Source: Melanocharis versteri (taxonomy: Eukaryota > Chordata > Aves > Passeriformes > Melanocharitidae). From it: a stretch of 64,000 bases of DNA. The stretch spans positions 1 to 64,000 of the forward strand of contig VZTG01001923.1 of assembly GCA_013397845.1 (NCBI GenBank), read 5' to 3'. This document shows, one piece after another, positions 12,805 through 24,480 of the stretch. Within the stretch, counting starts at the first letter, position 1. Every line of letters starts with the position of its first letter. Position numbers and translations under genes: made by a program. The notes under the pieces are model-generated. The model searched no databases and was not told the DNA's origin. It saw only the letters and a list, made by a program, of their open reading frames with translations.

Positions 12805-13074
12805 TGTCAGGAAACACCGTCAGGCTGGGAGAGCTGGGAGTGTTCAGCCTGGAGGGGAGAAGGATCCAGGAAACCCCAGAGCCCCTCCCAATGCCTAAAG
12901 GGGCTCCAAGAGAGCCGGAGAAGGACTTCAGACAAGGGCCTGGAGGGACAGGACACAGGGGATGGCTTCCGCTGCCAGAGGGCAGGGTTAATTGGGATAT
13001 TGGGAGGGAATTCTTCCCTGTGAGGCTGGGGAGGCCCTGGCACAAGGTGCCCAGAGAAGCTGTGGCTGCCCCTG
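12805..13074 (+). mobile_element. CR1 LINE, middle part of the 3' region, cut by an N
   Basis: cagcctggaggggagaagga, agggcagggttaattgggat, ggccctggcacaaggtgccc, aagctgtggctgcccctg, then N. The CR1 tail that should follow is missing. Confidence 0.88.
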
Positions 13075-13075
13075 N
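13075..13075. other. Single-N assembly gap inside a CR1 copy
   Basis: A plus-strand CR1 fragment stops at this base; what follows (gatgcatggaggagtgg) is not CR1. The missing part is the 3' end usually present in these copies. Confidence 0.85.
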
Positions 13076-13439
13076 GGATGCATGGAGGAGTGGCAGGGAT
13101 GGCCAGATGGCCCCCACTGTCCCCTCCCCCTGCATCAGCCAAACTCAGGACATGGAGAACAGGCCAGGCCCCTGGGCTGTGACCCTGCAGGTAAACCAGG
13201 CAACCAGCCCCCAGTTTCCTCCAGACCTTCCTTTCTTCCCACTTGCCCCTCTCAGCACCCATCCAGTGACATCCCCAGAGCTGTCACAGCTCCTAATCCC
13301 TGTGGAGGGGTTGGTGGTGGGGACAGAGCCCTGGGACTGTCCCCCAGGGCAGGGCTGAGGGTGGCACACCCCAGTCTGTGCCTGTGCAGAGCCAAGTCTG
13401 TGCACTGTGATGGGGCTTTCTCTTTCAATTTTTTTTTTG

Positions 13440-13740
13440 GGCTGTCTAGGATCCTGCTTGTAAAAACAGCCATAAAGAAGTTAAAACGCAATGTGCTGGC
13501 TCAGAGGAGTCATTCAATATCCTTATTAAAGATCCGCAGTGCTGGAGCTGGAACAGCTCCTGGCGCTGTGAGGACACCTTTCATCTCACAAGTTCGCGGC
13601 ACTTTACAAGCGCTAATGAATTAAACTTCATAACAGCCCTGCGTGCAGAGCCGCACACACCAATTATTCATCTGGGAGCACAATGCGGGCATTAAATAAA
13701 AATAATAAGCTGGTTAATTCTGCCTCTGCTCCAGCCTGGG
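13440..13740. promoter_or_regulatory. Candidate conserved noncoding block, possibly with an ancient SINE/LINE piece
   Basis: Contains gcggcactttacaagcgctaatgaattaaacttcataacagccctg (13,586-13,631), which resembles the (g)cactttacaaa-ttaa-ttaa-cacaac module of ancient amniote repeats. Before it lies ttaaaacgcaatgtgctggc, after it aattattcatctgggagcac and attaaataaaaataataagc. The preserved ancient repeat and AT-rich flanks suggest constraint, which is an inference. Confidence 0.35.
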
Positions 13741-13966
13741 GATTGTCTCCAAGCTGATTTCAATTCTTTCCCATTCATCCAGTGCTAATGGTCCCTGGTT
13801 CTCCTGAGCAGGGGAGGTGAGTGGGAGCTGGCGGCAGGTTTGGCACTTGGGGTCTGAGCAGGGGCATTGTCTGGGCTCTGCTCTGCTCCATCCAAGCACC
13901 AAACCTCAGCTCCTTACCCTGGCCCAGGAGAGCTCTCAGCAGGTGAATCATTCCATGGGAGTCCTG

Positions 13967-14062
13967 GGGGTGTCCTGTGCAGGGCCAGGAGTTGGACTCA
14001 ATGACCTTTATGGGTCCCTTCCAGCTCAGGAGTTTCTGTGAGTTTGTGATTCTGTGATTCTT
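13967..14062 (+). mobile_element. CR1 LINE, 3' end
   Basis: gcagggccaggagttggact caatgacctttatgggtccc, ending tttgtgattctgtgattct: sense CR1 tail of the ttggactcaatgatc type. Confidence 0.85.
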
Positions 14063-14262
14063 CCCTCCTGCACTGGAGCAGATTCCCTGGGCCAGTGCTG
14101 AGAGGGGCAGAGGGAGCTGGTTTGGTTTGGCAGCCGGTGGGGCAGACAGAAGGCCCTTGTCCCAACTCCTGAGCTCCGGGAGGGTGGTGGTGGCTCTGGG
14201 AGGAGGGAGCTGAAGGCTGAATGCAATGGGGACATGACTGGGCAGCTCTTACAAAAAAATCT

Positions 14263-14470
14263 CACAGAATCATGGAACCATTAGGATTGGAAAAGCTCTC
14301 TAAGATCATTGAGTCCCACCATCACCCAGCACTGCCAAGCCACTGACCCATATCCCCAAGTGCCATATGCACACATCTGCTAAATCCCTGCAGGGACGGC
14401 GACTCCAGCCCTGCCCTGGGCAGCCCATTCCAATGCCTGGCCCCCCTTTCCATGAAGAATCTCCCCAGAT
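14263..14470 (-). mobile_element. CR1 LINE, 3' fragment
   Basis: cacagaatcatggaaccatt, cattgagtcccaccatcacc, gccctgggcagcccattcca and ccatgaagaatctccc are reverse CR1, a subfamily different from the 3.5-kb copy. Confidence 0.85.
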
Positions 14471-14660
14471 CCTACAAAGAATCCATGAACTGTCTTGACT
14501 TAGTTGTCACTGGTACAGCTAAGGTGAGGGTGACAGTAATAACTGGAAAACTGCCCCAGCAATCTGTCCTGAGGTGTCCCCTGCCCCGTGTTTATCTCCA
14601 GCCAGTGGAGAGAAGCTGGGAGAACAAGGGAGTGATGGCACCAGGCACTGATGGCACCTG

Positions 14661-14692
14661 GCACCAAGGCCACAGGGCACCAAGGCCACAGG
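14661..14692. repeat. 16-bp unit, two exact copies
   Basis: gcaccaaggccacagg twice in tandem, followed by a partial gcacca. Confidence 0.85.
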
Positions 14693-15049
14693 GCACCAGT
14701 CCCAGCCCCAAGGGCTGTGGCACCCTGGGAAATGGGGAAGGACAAATGGTTGGTGCCTGTCCAGGCCCCTGTTCCTGGCACACATCAGGATGTGCTGGAA
14801 GCTGGGATGGATGAGCCACAGCTGGGAGGTTGCTGGGACACCTGTCCTTCCTGGCTGGCACGGGAGGAGGAGTGTGGATATCAGGGATATCTGCCTGTGC
14901 AACCAGGGGCTGGTGAATCTGCTCCAGGGAAAGCAGAGCAGGATGGGCCACAAGCCAGAGTCACCAGTGAAGGGATGAGAGCACAGCAGAGCTCTGACAC
15001 CCCGGGCCAGGCTCAGGCTGTGCCCTCAGGGGCAGTGCTGGACGCCTGA

Positions 15050-15137
15050 GGGAAGACGTTCCTGCCTGTAGTAGGGCATTGGAATGAGATGAGCCTTAAT
15101 GTCCCTTCCAACCCAAACCATCCTGGGATTCTGTGAC
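15050..15137 (+). mobile_element. CR1 LINE, 3' end
   Basis: gaagacgttcctgcctgtag, ggaatgagatgagccttaat, cttccaacccaaaccatcct and gggattctgtga: sense CR1 tail, 5'-truncated. Confidence 0.82.
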
Positions 15138-15869
15138 ACACAGATGTGCTCTGTGGTGGCCTCACGGTGTCCATGGAGATGTGAGAGGTGTTCCTTCTCC
15201 ATCCCCTGTGGCAGCACCTCCGTGGGGCCAGGGTATGACCCAAAAGCAGCCATGGCAGCTCTGGGGACGTTTGCCCTGTCCCAGGAGGATGGCCGGCCCA
15301 GCCTGGCAGTGAGGTGGCAGGACCAGCCCTCTGCAGCCACGGGATGTCTCCTCACAGCCAGACAGACCCTGGGCTCCCACCCTCAGAGCCACTGGGGTGA
15401 TTCCTGGGGACACTGGAGGTGGTCCTTCCCATCCCTTCCTGAGCATTCCCCCTTTCTCCTGGTTTCCATGGCAAGTTTTTGGGCAGTAATTACAAGGAGG
15501 ACGATGCTGAATTCAGTGCTGTGTTCATTTGTATTAAGGAGACACTGTCCTCACACTGGCCATAACTGTAGCAATGAACAGCCAATAAAATAAATCTCCA
15601 GCTGAAGCCCGAGTCTGGGGAGTTGGAAGGGAGAAAATTAGAGGCAGAAGATCCCAGGAGCTGTCTGTTTCACAGGGATGTGGGATACAGAAATGCTTTG
15701 CCTGGTATCTGCCATCTCCCTGTGACCTGGAGGATGCAGGTGTCTGATTCCTGAGCAGTGTCGGGAAGGAGTGGCATGGCAGGGTTTGGGTTGCCAGGGG
15801 TTCCCATTGCCAAGCCAGCCAGGAAGCACATCCCAGAGGGATGCTGAGCTCCACCCCAGAGGCAGGAGG

Positions 15870-15911
15870 CAGCAGCCAGCAGCCAGCAGCCAGCAGCCAG
15901 CAGCCAGCAGC
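15870..15911. repeat. (CAGCAGC)6 heptamer repeat
   Basis: Six perfect 7-bp units. The period of 7 keeps all frames open through it on both strands, which explains the Leu/Ala/Cys-rich chance frames here. Confidence 0.95.
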
Positions 15912-16239
15912 CCTGAGACACCAAGAGCCAGCAGCTCCCCTGGGATGGAGCAGCCATGTGTTCCTGGGCTGCTGTGGGGCCAGGCACGTGGAGGGGGGTG
16001 TGACATCACTGTCACAGGGCTGTGTTGGCCCATGGGCAGTGTGGGCTGTGGCTGGGACTGGACGCCTCTGCTCTTCCCCAAAGGATTTAAGGAATGCTGG
16101 GGAGCAGAGCCCCCAAATCACATCTTGATTTTGCCTGATCACTTCCATGCCACTGACCAGAAACCAAAATTATTTCTACACCGTTCTGAGCATAAAAAAG
16201 TGTTTGGGAGCCAGGAGCAGAGTGGGAGCAGAGGGTGAG

Positions 16240-16720
16240 TGAGTGTGTGTGGAAATAGCGTGAGATTAATTACAGGAGCAACAACTACGAGTGTTGATAA
16301 ATCCCTCCCGTCAGGAGCATGCCCGTGGTCCTGTAACTATCTGCCATTCTCAAGCTGGGATGAATGAAGCAGCTAATTGTTCACTGTGCTGAGAGCAATC
16401 CTCAGGGAGCAGCACATGCCATGGAATGAGTCAGCTCCGTGCTGGCAGGGCTGTTATCAAATATTAGAATATTTAGCTGGGCGATCTCTCCCCGGGCTCG
16501 GCGGCGACAGAGAAGGGTGTTGTTTTCGTCAGTGTATAAAGAAAGAAAGAAAGACATCAGATACTGTTTGTTTCCTGATGAGTGGAGATCTGGCAAAAAG
16601 CAGAATCGTTTCACTCGTTAGTGCACTTGTGAAATGAGTCATGTGTGCTTCAGCACCGCTTCCAGAAACTTAATTGAAAGTTCTGGTGTCTGTTGTTGTA
16701 CGGGGAGAACCATATGCTAG
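16240..16720. promoter_or_regulatory. Candidate conserved noncoding element
   Basis: Long lower-GC block with no repeat match and many possible factor sites: gtgagattaattacaggagc, agcagctaattgttcactgt, ttatcaaatattagaatatttagc, aatgagtcagctccgtgctgg (AP-1/MAF-like tgagtca) and gaaatgagtcatgtgtgctt (a second tgagtca). A (gaaa)n run lies at about 16,540-16,553. Best enhancer-like candidate upstream of DLGAP4. Confidence 0.4.
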
Positions 16721-16940
16721 TGAAAGACAGGGCTTGTTTTTTATAGTCCAGAACGATTAGAACTGCATCAAAATCCCAACTGTCGTGGCAAGGTGTGGGG
16801 AGAGCAGGGATAAATCCAGGAGGTTCTGCTGGAAGGAGATCAAAAACCTGAACACAACAATACAAGAGAGACTGTTTGTGAGAGCCCAGCTTTGCTGGTT
16901 CAGTGGTGGGGATGGTCAGTGCCAAATGCTCTGTTCAGAG

Positions 16941-17129
16941 TGGTGGGACACTGCCAGAGGGTGCCCACAGAAGCTGTGGCTGCCCCATTCCAGGAAGTGT
17001 CCAAGGCCAGGTTGGACGGGGCTCAGAGCAAGCTGGGACAGTGGAAGGTGTCCCTGCCATGGCAGGGGGTGGGACTGGATGAGCTTTAAGGTCACTTCCA
17101 ACCCCAACCATTCCATGACTCAGTGATTC
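16941..17129 (+). mobile_element. CR1 LINE, 3' fragment
   Basis: gggacactgccagagggtgc, aggaagtgtccaaggccagg, ctgggacagtggaaggtgtc and tggatgagctttaaggtcac, ending in a degraded attctatgattct-type tail. Confidence 0.9.
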
Positions 17130-17792
17130 AGGGCCGCCCCTCCAGCAGAGGATGGGATGTGGGACACAGCCGTGTTTGCCAGGTGCTTGTGCTGCCAGCA
17201 GCCCAGGTGCTGGTCCATCTTTCACAGTCCTGGTTAATCATCCCATGCTATCCCATTCATCCTTTTTTATTACTACTCGCAAAGCTCTTTTGGCTGGAGA
17301 ATGGAGTCAGTGAATAACACGCTGGGAAACAAGCAGCACTGGTGACGCCAGGCTCCAGCAGCGCCAGAGCCAGGCACGGCTCCGCAGAGCACGGCACGGG
17401 AACACTGCTCCCCAGGAACTCATGGAAAAGCTTGCTGGAGAGGAGCTGGGGTCCCTCTGTGGCCATCTCATCCCAGGCTGCCTGCAGTCACCCCACAGAG
17501 CTTTGCAAGCAGCCCCTGCACCTTGATTCCACGGCAGCCCACAGCATGAGATCCCAGCACTGCCCGTGTGGTGTCGGACATTCCAGCCATGCCGTGTGTG
17601 GGGTGGGTGAGGACAGCGAGGAGGGCAGGGGGAATTTGTGCAGCCCCACCCCAGAAAGGCCCAGCCCTCTCCCATCTCCGGGGTGGCCACAGGAACACAT
17701 CCTGCCAAGCACAAGGGTCACACGGAGCTCATTTATCTGGCTGGGAAGGAGGTTCACAGGGGGTTACAGAGGTTTTATTCTTGGAGTTTTTG

Positions 17793-17900
17793 CCTGAAAG
17801 TGTTCAAGGACAGGTTGGACAGGGCTTGGAGCAACCTGGTGTCCTGCCCATGGCAGGGGGTTTGGAACGAGATGAGCTTTAAGATCTATGGTTCTGTGAT
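17793..17900 (+). mobile_element. CR1 LINE, 3' end
   Basis: gaaagtgttcaaggacaggt, ggagcaacctggtgtcctgc, gaacgagatgagctttaaga and tatggttctgtga: sense CR1 tail. Confidence 0.88.
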
Positions 17901-19604
17901 CAAGTTGGGATTTCAGCCTGGAGACTGCTGGCAGCTCCATCGCTGCCACCATGACCCCAGCACATCCCACATCTCTCCCATGTCTCCTCCACCCACTACT
18001 CCATGTTTAGTCCCTTCCTCCTGCGAGTCGCCTTCAGCAAAGCTCTGACACAGGTGCAGGATCTCAGGTCTCTGCTGAAACCCCGAAACAGCAGCACCTG
18101 CTTAGAGCACTCACCACACACTGTGTCCTGTGAAAGGGCTGCTTCCCAGAAGGTTTCCCAGGCAGGATGTGGAGCAGGAGTGGCTGCAGGACCTGTCTGC
18201 AGGATGTGGGAGAGGGGAGAGTCTTTGCAAGGCCCTGCAGAGGGTCCAGGAGCCGGAACAGCCCTGGCAGCAGTGGTGACCAGCAGGAGCTCAGCCTTCC
18301 CCTAAGTCTGCATTTCCCTCTTTATCCATAAGCTGTATATTGCCTGTATCAGAGATAAATCCATGTGGCATAACAATTTATGACATATAACTTGGACAAG
18401 GGGTCCCTATGGTGAGAGATTTCTTCTTTCTTCATATTTGTTTCTCTTTCTTTTCCTCTTTTTCGATGTTTATCCAACCCAAAATCCTCATTTCCTTCAA
18501 AGAGCCAAGGCACTTGCAGGGCTTTCATTAAAAAATTATCCAAGAAATTAATGCAATGAGTGAAATAGGGGAAACCTGGCCAAAGTGTTTCAACTTCCAC
18601 AGAGGGTGATAAACCAGAATATACTGCTCCTTTCAGTGGGCACAGATGACAGACATTCTCAGGATATGAATCTCATGGAAAGATAAATGGATGCTCAGCA
18701 CTTCTTTTATTTTGGGAGGATGTTTCTGACACTCAGAGACTGTTTCACCTGGTCCTGAGGTCATTTTAGGTACAGTTCACCTGTCACCTTAACAAGTCCC
18801 TCTGAGATCTTTTGGGAACTAAAAGGCTGCTGGTATTTCTGGAACTGCAATGGGACACCCAGCTGGGAGGGAAAAAGTTGGGAGGTTCTGCAAGTTTTTG
18901 TCTCAGGCAGAGGAGTAAAATGTCACCTCTGAAGGAGGGACTCTGGAGCCCTGTGCTCTGTGAAGGTGGGGCAGCCTCGGGACCTCCTGGGATGGGCTTG
19001 GCAGGTCGAGTGGTGACCAGAGGAGAAGAGAGAGTGACAAAAGCCAGGTCTGGCCCCAAGGGGCAGGACTGTGACCCTGCAGGCTGCTCTCAAGGCAAGA
19101 GAGGTTCAGCTGGCTCTGAAAGCCCCAGATACAGCCCCAAATACAGCTTTGGGAGCCATTCACTCCCTTGCTCTGCTCCTTTCATCCCATCTCTGTCACC
19201 CACAGTGGCCACCCCTGGCAGGGCCCTGGCTGCCATTCTGTCCCCCAGGCTATCAGAGGTCCTCACAAATCTATCATTCTCCTTGGAAATCAAGCTTTTC
19301 CTCTTCCCATGCTGGCAGAGCAGGGCTGGGAGAACTCACCTGCTGCCCCTGCCCCTGTGAGAGCAGCAGGAGCACTGGCAGGCCCGGAGCCGGGCGAGGA
19401 AAGCAGGGTTGTGATGACCTGATGGGTCTTTGATTCCAAATTTATATGTATAAATATATATCACTGCCATCCTGAGCCATGGCAGTGCTCTGGGAGCACA
19501 GGAGGTCAGGGAAGAGACTGTCTGACCACCTGCCAATTTGGAGATCTCCCCCTGGGCCAGCTCTAAGCTGCTGCTGACCCAACGGATCACAGGAGTTTGG
19601 GGAG
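17901..19604. other. Noncoding stretch, no gene recognised
   Basis: 18,300-18,780 is AT-richer (cataacaatttatgacatat, tttcttcatatttgtttctc) and could hold conserved sequence. The rest is ordinary GC-rich intron or intergenic DNA. Confidence 0.5.
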
Positions 19605-19835
19605 CTCAGAGGGGCATGGGCTGGATATCAGAAAATCTTCCCCCAGCAGGTGCTGGGCACTGCACAGGCTCCCCAAGGAATGGGCACGGCCCCAAGGCTG
19701 CCAGAGCTCCAGCAGCATTTGGACAGCGCTGCCAGGGACAGGGTGGGATTGTTGGGGTGTCTGTACAGGGCCAGGGGTTGGACTGGATGATCCTGTGGGT
19801 CCAACTCAGGATATTCTGTGATTTTGTGATTTAGT
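19605..19835 (+). mobile_element. CR1 LINE fragment
   Basis: tggatatcagaaaatcttcc, caggctccccaaggaatggg, agggccaggggttggactgg and atgatcctgtgggtcc, with tail attctgtgattttgtgatt. Sense orientation. Confidence 0.88.
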
Positions 19836-19977
19836 CTGTGCTCCTCTGGAAGCACACAGGGGAGTGGGACCTCTTCAGGAGAGGTGTCAGTGACATCTGG
19901 CAGCTCTGGAGGTTCCAAATGCTGCCAGAACTCCCATGGAGGGAGGGAGTTCTGTCCAGCAGGAGCCACCAGTGCCC

Positions 19978-20262
19978 TCCTGAGGAGCACAGATCTGATC
20001 AGGAGCAGCTGAGGGAGCTGGCGGGGCTCAGCCTGGAGAAAAGAAGGCTCAAGGGGCACCTTCTCGCTCTCTACAACTCCCTGTGACAAGAAGGTGTAGC
20101 CAGGTGAGGGTCGGGCTCTGCTCCCAGGGAACAAGGGACAGGACAAGAGGAAACGGCCCCAAGCTGTGCCAGGGGAGGTTTAGGTTGGATATTATGGAAC
20201 ATTTCTTCATGGAAAGGGTGGTCAGGCATTGGAAGGCGCTGCCCAGGGCAGTGGTGGGCTGA
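19978..20262 (+). mobile_element. CR1 LINE fragment, second copy 140 bp downstream of another
   Basis: gggagctggcggggctcagc ctggagaaaagaaggctcaa, ctctacaactccctgtgaca, ggttggatattatggaacat and gaaagggtggtcaggcattg: the part of CR1 upstream of the 3' end, in sense, lacking the tail. Confidence 0.88.
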
Positions 20263-20820
20263 GCAATCCTTTGCCCATGGTGCCAGGACTCTTTCCCTCA
20301 CTGCTTGGTTCATACTTCTGTCTCACTGTGGCCAGAAGGGAAAAATGAGCCCAAGTCTGTCAGGAAACTGCTGAGGCAAGAGTTGTGAAGGCCATAGGTG
20401 ATCATTTCCTTTGCTGTTTACCAGTTGTGTATTTCCCCCAGAGCTTCAAGACAATGTTCTTGTCCTTCATCTCTTTTGTGGTGAAACACTGTGAGAAATC
20501 ACAAGCTCCAGCATCTCCCTGCTCTCACTAAACCTTTCCCTGCTGTAGCTGATGCACACATAGGCCAGGGCAGAGGTTTATTGGCCATTTGCTGCAGGAT
20601 CTATGGCCACAGTGATCTCTGGGTCTTGCTGACATGATTGCTTGGTGGATTTGTGGAGCAGACCTAAAAAAGCGAAGTCTCTGGGAGAAATCACCTGGGA
20701 TGAAATTCCTGCCCATAGGCAGCAAGGCAAAACTGCATTTTTGGAGTGGATGGGGCAGGGATTCCTGAGGAATTGTGTAAGGTAGCGTTATTCAGTGATC
20801 AGCAGTGATGGCACCTGCCA

Positions 20821-20856
20821 TTGATCCCGTTGATCCCACTGATCCCATTGATCCCA
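20821..20856. repeat. 9-bp tandem repeat (TTGATCCCA), 4 units
   Basis: ttgatcccg, ttgatccca, ctgatccca, ttgatccca in tandem. Confidence 0.92.
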
Positions 20857-21102
20857 CAGTGTTGTCCAGGTGTAAAAACACTAAGTCCCTTCAGCAAGGT
20901 GTGTGGGCTGAGAACCCAACCTGGGACCCCTGACAGGTCTCTGTGCCTGCCTGCAGCCCCCCAGAGGGCTAGGACGGAGCATGAGACACGGGGCCATGGC
21001 GTGGGCTGGCTCCTTGGGACATCTGGGCCCTGGCCAGCTGCAAGCACAAGGCAAAGGGCTCTCCTTACTGGGGGGACTTTCTATGGCTCATCAGGGGGTT
21101 AT

Positions 21103-21140
21103 GGAACTGCAGAGAGCCCAAGGAACTGCAGAGAGCCCAG
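21103..21140. repeat. 19-bp unit, two copies
   Basis: ggaactgcagagagcccaa then ggaactgcagagagcccag. Confidence 0.9.
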
Positions 21141-21949
21141 GCACAGCTGCCATCAGCTGGGGCTCCTAAGAGGGAGGTCAAGCCAGAGGCTGAGCAACAC
21201 TCCAGCACCTCCATCCTCCACGCAGGGAGGGTGGCCGTGGTGGCAGGGACACTGATGGCACTCACAGGCTGCTCTGGGGACACCTGGGTGTCTTGCTGGC
21301 TGTTTTTTTGAGCACTGCCAAGTCCTGATCAGCAGCGTCTTGTGAGGATTGAGTCTTGCGGGGGAGCTCTGAGAGTTCTCCCCACAAACAGGACAGTGCA
21401 GGGCTCTGCCAGAGCTGCCCAAGCTCCATCCCTGGGTGTTTGCTGGTATTTGCTGCTGGCTCCTGCAGTGGTTTGAGCCCTCGGCAGGTCTGGCACCAGG
21501 TGAAGGTGTAGTGTAAGCTGGGGGACCAGAGTGATTATTTTTAGCTCCGTGGAGTTGCTGCTGTCACACCCCTGTGCCCCCAGGCTGGCAAGGGAAGGGA
21601 GGCCCCACTCCAGGCTGGGCAGGGGCTTAGCTGGAGCCCACTCCTGGCTTTCAGGCCCCTGTGTCACACAGCACAGCTGGCTCCCGCTGCAACAGTCCCT
21701 TCTGCTCACGCTGGAACAGAGAGAGAGGGGCATTTCCGATGGAACAACCAGGGTACACCTGTGCCAGCAGGGTGGGTCACTGGGAACAGCCAAGGAGCCA
21801 CTCCCTGGTCGGTCACCACTGGGAATGAGGAGTGACTGCAGCTAAATGTGGGCTTTTCTTCCCATTCGTGAAAATAAACAGAAGTCCCTGAGCTCCCTGC
21901 TGCAAACTGTGCAAATGTAGACCTCGTGCCTCAGAGCCTGTGGCTCTGA

Positions 21950-22080
21950 ATGTCAGCAGATCTCCCTGGAGCTGGTGCAGGATCAGAGGTTCGGGAGCCT
22001 CCGGCACCTCTCGCCCCCGGAGCTGCGCAGTCCCTGCCTCCCCAGCTCCGCCTGCTCCCGGCGCGGCTCGGGAAGGTGAC
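21950..22080 (+). other. Small CpG-rich exon-like patch, function unknown
   Basis: Sequence between gaatgtcagcag and ggctcgggaaggtgac is CpG-rich (cctccggcacctctcgcccccggagctgcgc) and bounded by a weak AG and a possible gtgac donor. It could be an untranslated 5' exon or a chance island. No coding similarity recognised. Confidence 0.15.
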
Positions 22081-22982
22081 ATTGAGCACACTGTGACCCA
22101 TGCAGCTGGCAGGGCCACTGTGGCATCCCGGGGACTCAGCAGGCAGGACCCTCGGGCAGGCAGCTGGCCACGGTCCCAAACGCAGCCAAGCAGGGAGCTG
22201 GAGCTGACAGGGTCTGCGGGGACCGGGAGCCTCGGGAAGGAGCCCCTCAGCCATCCAGGGAGCTGTCACCAGCCCTGTGGCCTCTGGGGACTCCCAGGGC
22301 AGCTCTCTCCATGTGGAATGAGTCCCCAGCAGTGCCCTCCCCTCTGGCTGCTCCTGGCATGTGGCACGTTCTGCCCTGGGGAGTCCTGACTTCAGCTGGC
22401 TCTGTCTGAGTGCTGGGACTCGGGAATCCAGCCCACACCAACTGGGAAGTGCTGGGGACCAAAGATGAAGTAGCCAGAGGTGAGCAGGAAGAGCCATGAG
22501 AACACGTGGAGAAAGTGAAGGAAAACTGGGTGGAGCACATCTGGAAGGGAGCCCTTGTTTCTGGTCCACGAACATCAGGGCCAAGGGAGCTCCACAGGGA
22601 GCTCAGCACTGTTCTTTGGGACCTGCTACTCCTGGGGATGAAGAAAACCAGGGATTATGAGGAGAGGCCGGTCCTCAGGACTGGCTGAGTGGGACTGGAG
22701 AGGAATCACCAGTCGTGGGATTTGTGGCCAAAGCCTCAGTAACTCCCCAGGTCTGAGGGGGCTGGAGGGGCTGTTCCCATTCCTGTGATCCCTCTGTGCC
22801 ATGCAGGTGGGAACAGCAGTGGTGGGGTTGGAATGGGATTCCCGGCAGTCTGTGGTGGCACAGAGCAGTGCCCATGGCACCAGTGCTGAGCCCATGGCAC
22901 TGCAGGATACCAGAGATCCCGGGGCAGGAGCTGGGCTGAGCACTGCTCCAAGGGAGAGCAGGGGTGCAGGACTGGGGCAGGA

Positions 22983-23209
22983 ATTCAGGATCAGTGCAGG
23001 GATTCAGGATCAGTGCAGGGATTCAGGATCAATGCAGGGATTCAGGATCAATGCAGGGATTCAGGATCAGTGCAGGGATTCAGGATCAATGCAGGGAGTC
23101 AGGATCAGTGCAGGGATGCAGGATCAGTGCAGGGATGCAGGATCAATGCAGGGATTCAGGATCAGTGCAGGGATGCAGGATCAGTGCAGGGATGCAGGAT
23201 AGTGCAGTG
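22983..23209. repeat. 19-bp minisatellite, about 12 units
   Basis: Unit attcaggatcagtgcaggg, with variants at two positions (attc/agtc/atgc and cagtg/caatg). Because 19 is not a multiple of three and the unit lacks stops on +, all three plus frames stay open across it. This produces three overlapping repetitive chance frames. Confidence 0.96.
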
Positions 23210-24380
23210 CTGAGAGCACGGGAAGAGCATCCCCTGCACGCTCCCCATGGCAGGTCCTGCAGGTCCAGTCGGGGTTGGCAGCTCTGGGACAAGGTCCAGC
23301 CCTGGCAGAGTGGGGGGAGGAGGGAGCAGGACTTTACAGAATGCAGCAGGTGCCACACAGCTTTGTCACATCTGTGGGCTCGTGAATGGCTGCTGAGGGA
23401 CTGAGGGAAGCCCAGGGAGCTCTGCCCCCCTCTCTCCCGTGCCGGGCAGCAGAGGAGGCTCTGTGCTATCCCATCCCTGCCGAGTGCCCCTCCCCTGCAC
23501 ACCCCCCCCAGTCACAGAGTAAATGGTGGCAGAAGGTGATGCATCTCAGAGAGCTGCCACCCGGTCCTTGACTGTCCTCTGGAATTCCAAGCTGGCCTCC
23601 CAGTCTGCGGAGCTGCTGGAGCTTCCTGTGGGACACCACCCTCCCATCTGCACTGCTGCTCTCCAACAGCTGGGCATCTTAACAAGGATCAGGGACATTT
23701 GGTGCAAGGAAAGTATTTTCTGCAAGAAGGGACTTGTAATAGCACTTTAAGAGTGAGGGTTGTTGAGCACTGGCAATGCCACAAACCTGCTCTGTGCATT
23801 CCTGTATGAACAGGGCACAGAGAGCCCCAGGAGGCTGCTCAATTATGTGGCTGGGGCTGCCCACCCTCCTCAGCCCTGGTGCCACTTGACCTGCTCCCAT
23901 CCCTGTCCTCCTCCTGGATCACAGCAGGCCCGGGCAGGGATCCCACAGAGGCAGAAGCAGACCCTGGAGCCATCCCTTCCTGTGCTCTTTAGGATGCTGG
24001 TCCCTTGTTTCTCAGCTGAGGCCAAGGGCTCCCCTGCATTGCAAACCTCCCTGCCAGCCAGGTGTGCTCTGGTGCAGGTGGCTGGAGCCCACCTGTGCCA
24101 CAACAGCCACGGGACCCCAGGAGCAGGACCAGCCTCAGCCTTTCCCCACACAGCTCTGTCCTGCTCGCTCAGTCTGCAGTGACAGGGACAGCCTGAGCTG
24201 GGCCATGTCCCCAGGCAGGGAGGAGGGGATGGGGTGCGCAATGTGAGGCTGCCGGGGCTCAGCCACAGAGAGCCTGGAGGTGCCAGACTTTGTCTGCAGG
24301 AGGAGAAAAAGGCCCTGCCTGGGCCATGTGCTGGACAGGCTGGAGGCAGAGCTGGTACTGATGGAGGGACTAGGCTTGAT
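23210..24380. other. Noncoding stretch, no gene recognised
   Basis: GC-rich sequence. Frames on both strands (for example minus 23870-24640) show no family motif. No repeat family seen. Confidence 0.5.
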
Positions 24381-24480
24381 AGCAGGGACAGGACTGATGG
24401 CAGAGACAGGACTGGTGGCAGTGATGGGGCTGCTGGCAGGGACAGGGCTGGTGGCAGTGCTGGTGGCAGACTGATGGCAG
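24381..24480. repeat. 18-bp degenerate minisatellite
   Basis: Units of the form gcagggacaggactggtg repeat about five times, with two shortened 11-12 bp units at the end. Confidence 0.85.

Noticed and set aside
22983..23209. CRISPR-like array
   Set aside because: Units are contiguous 19-mers without unique spacers, in a vertebrate genome.
22801..23404. Repetitive proteins with a 19-residue period
   Set aside because: Arise from the 19-bp minisatellite being stop-free in every plus frame; not a gene.
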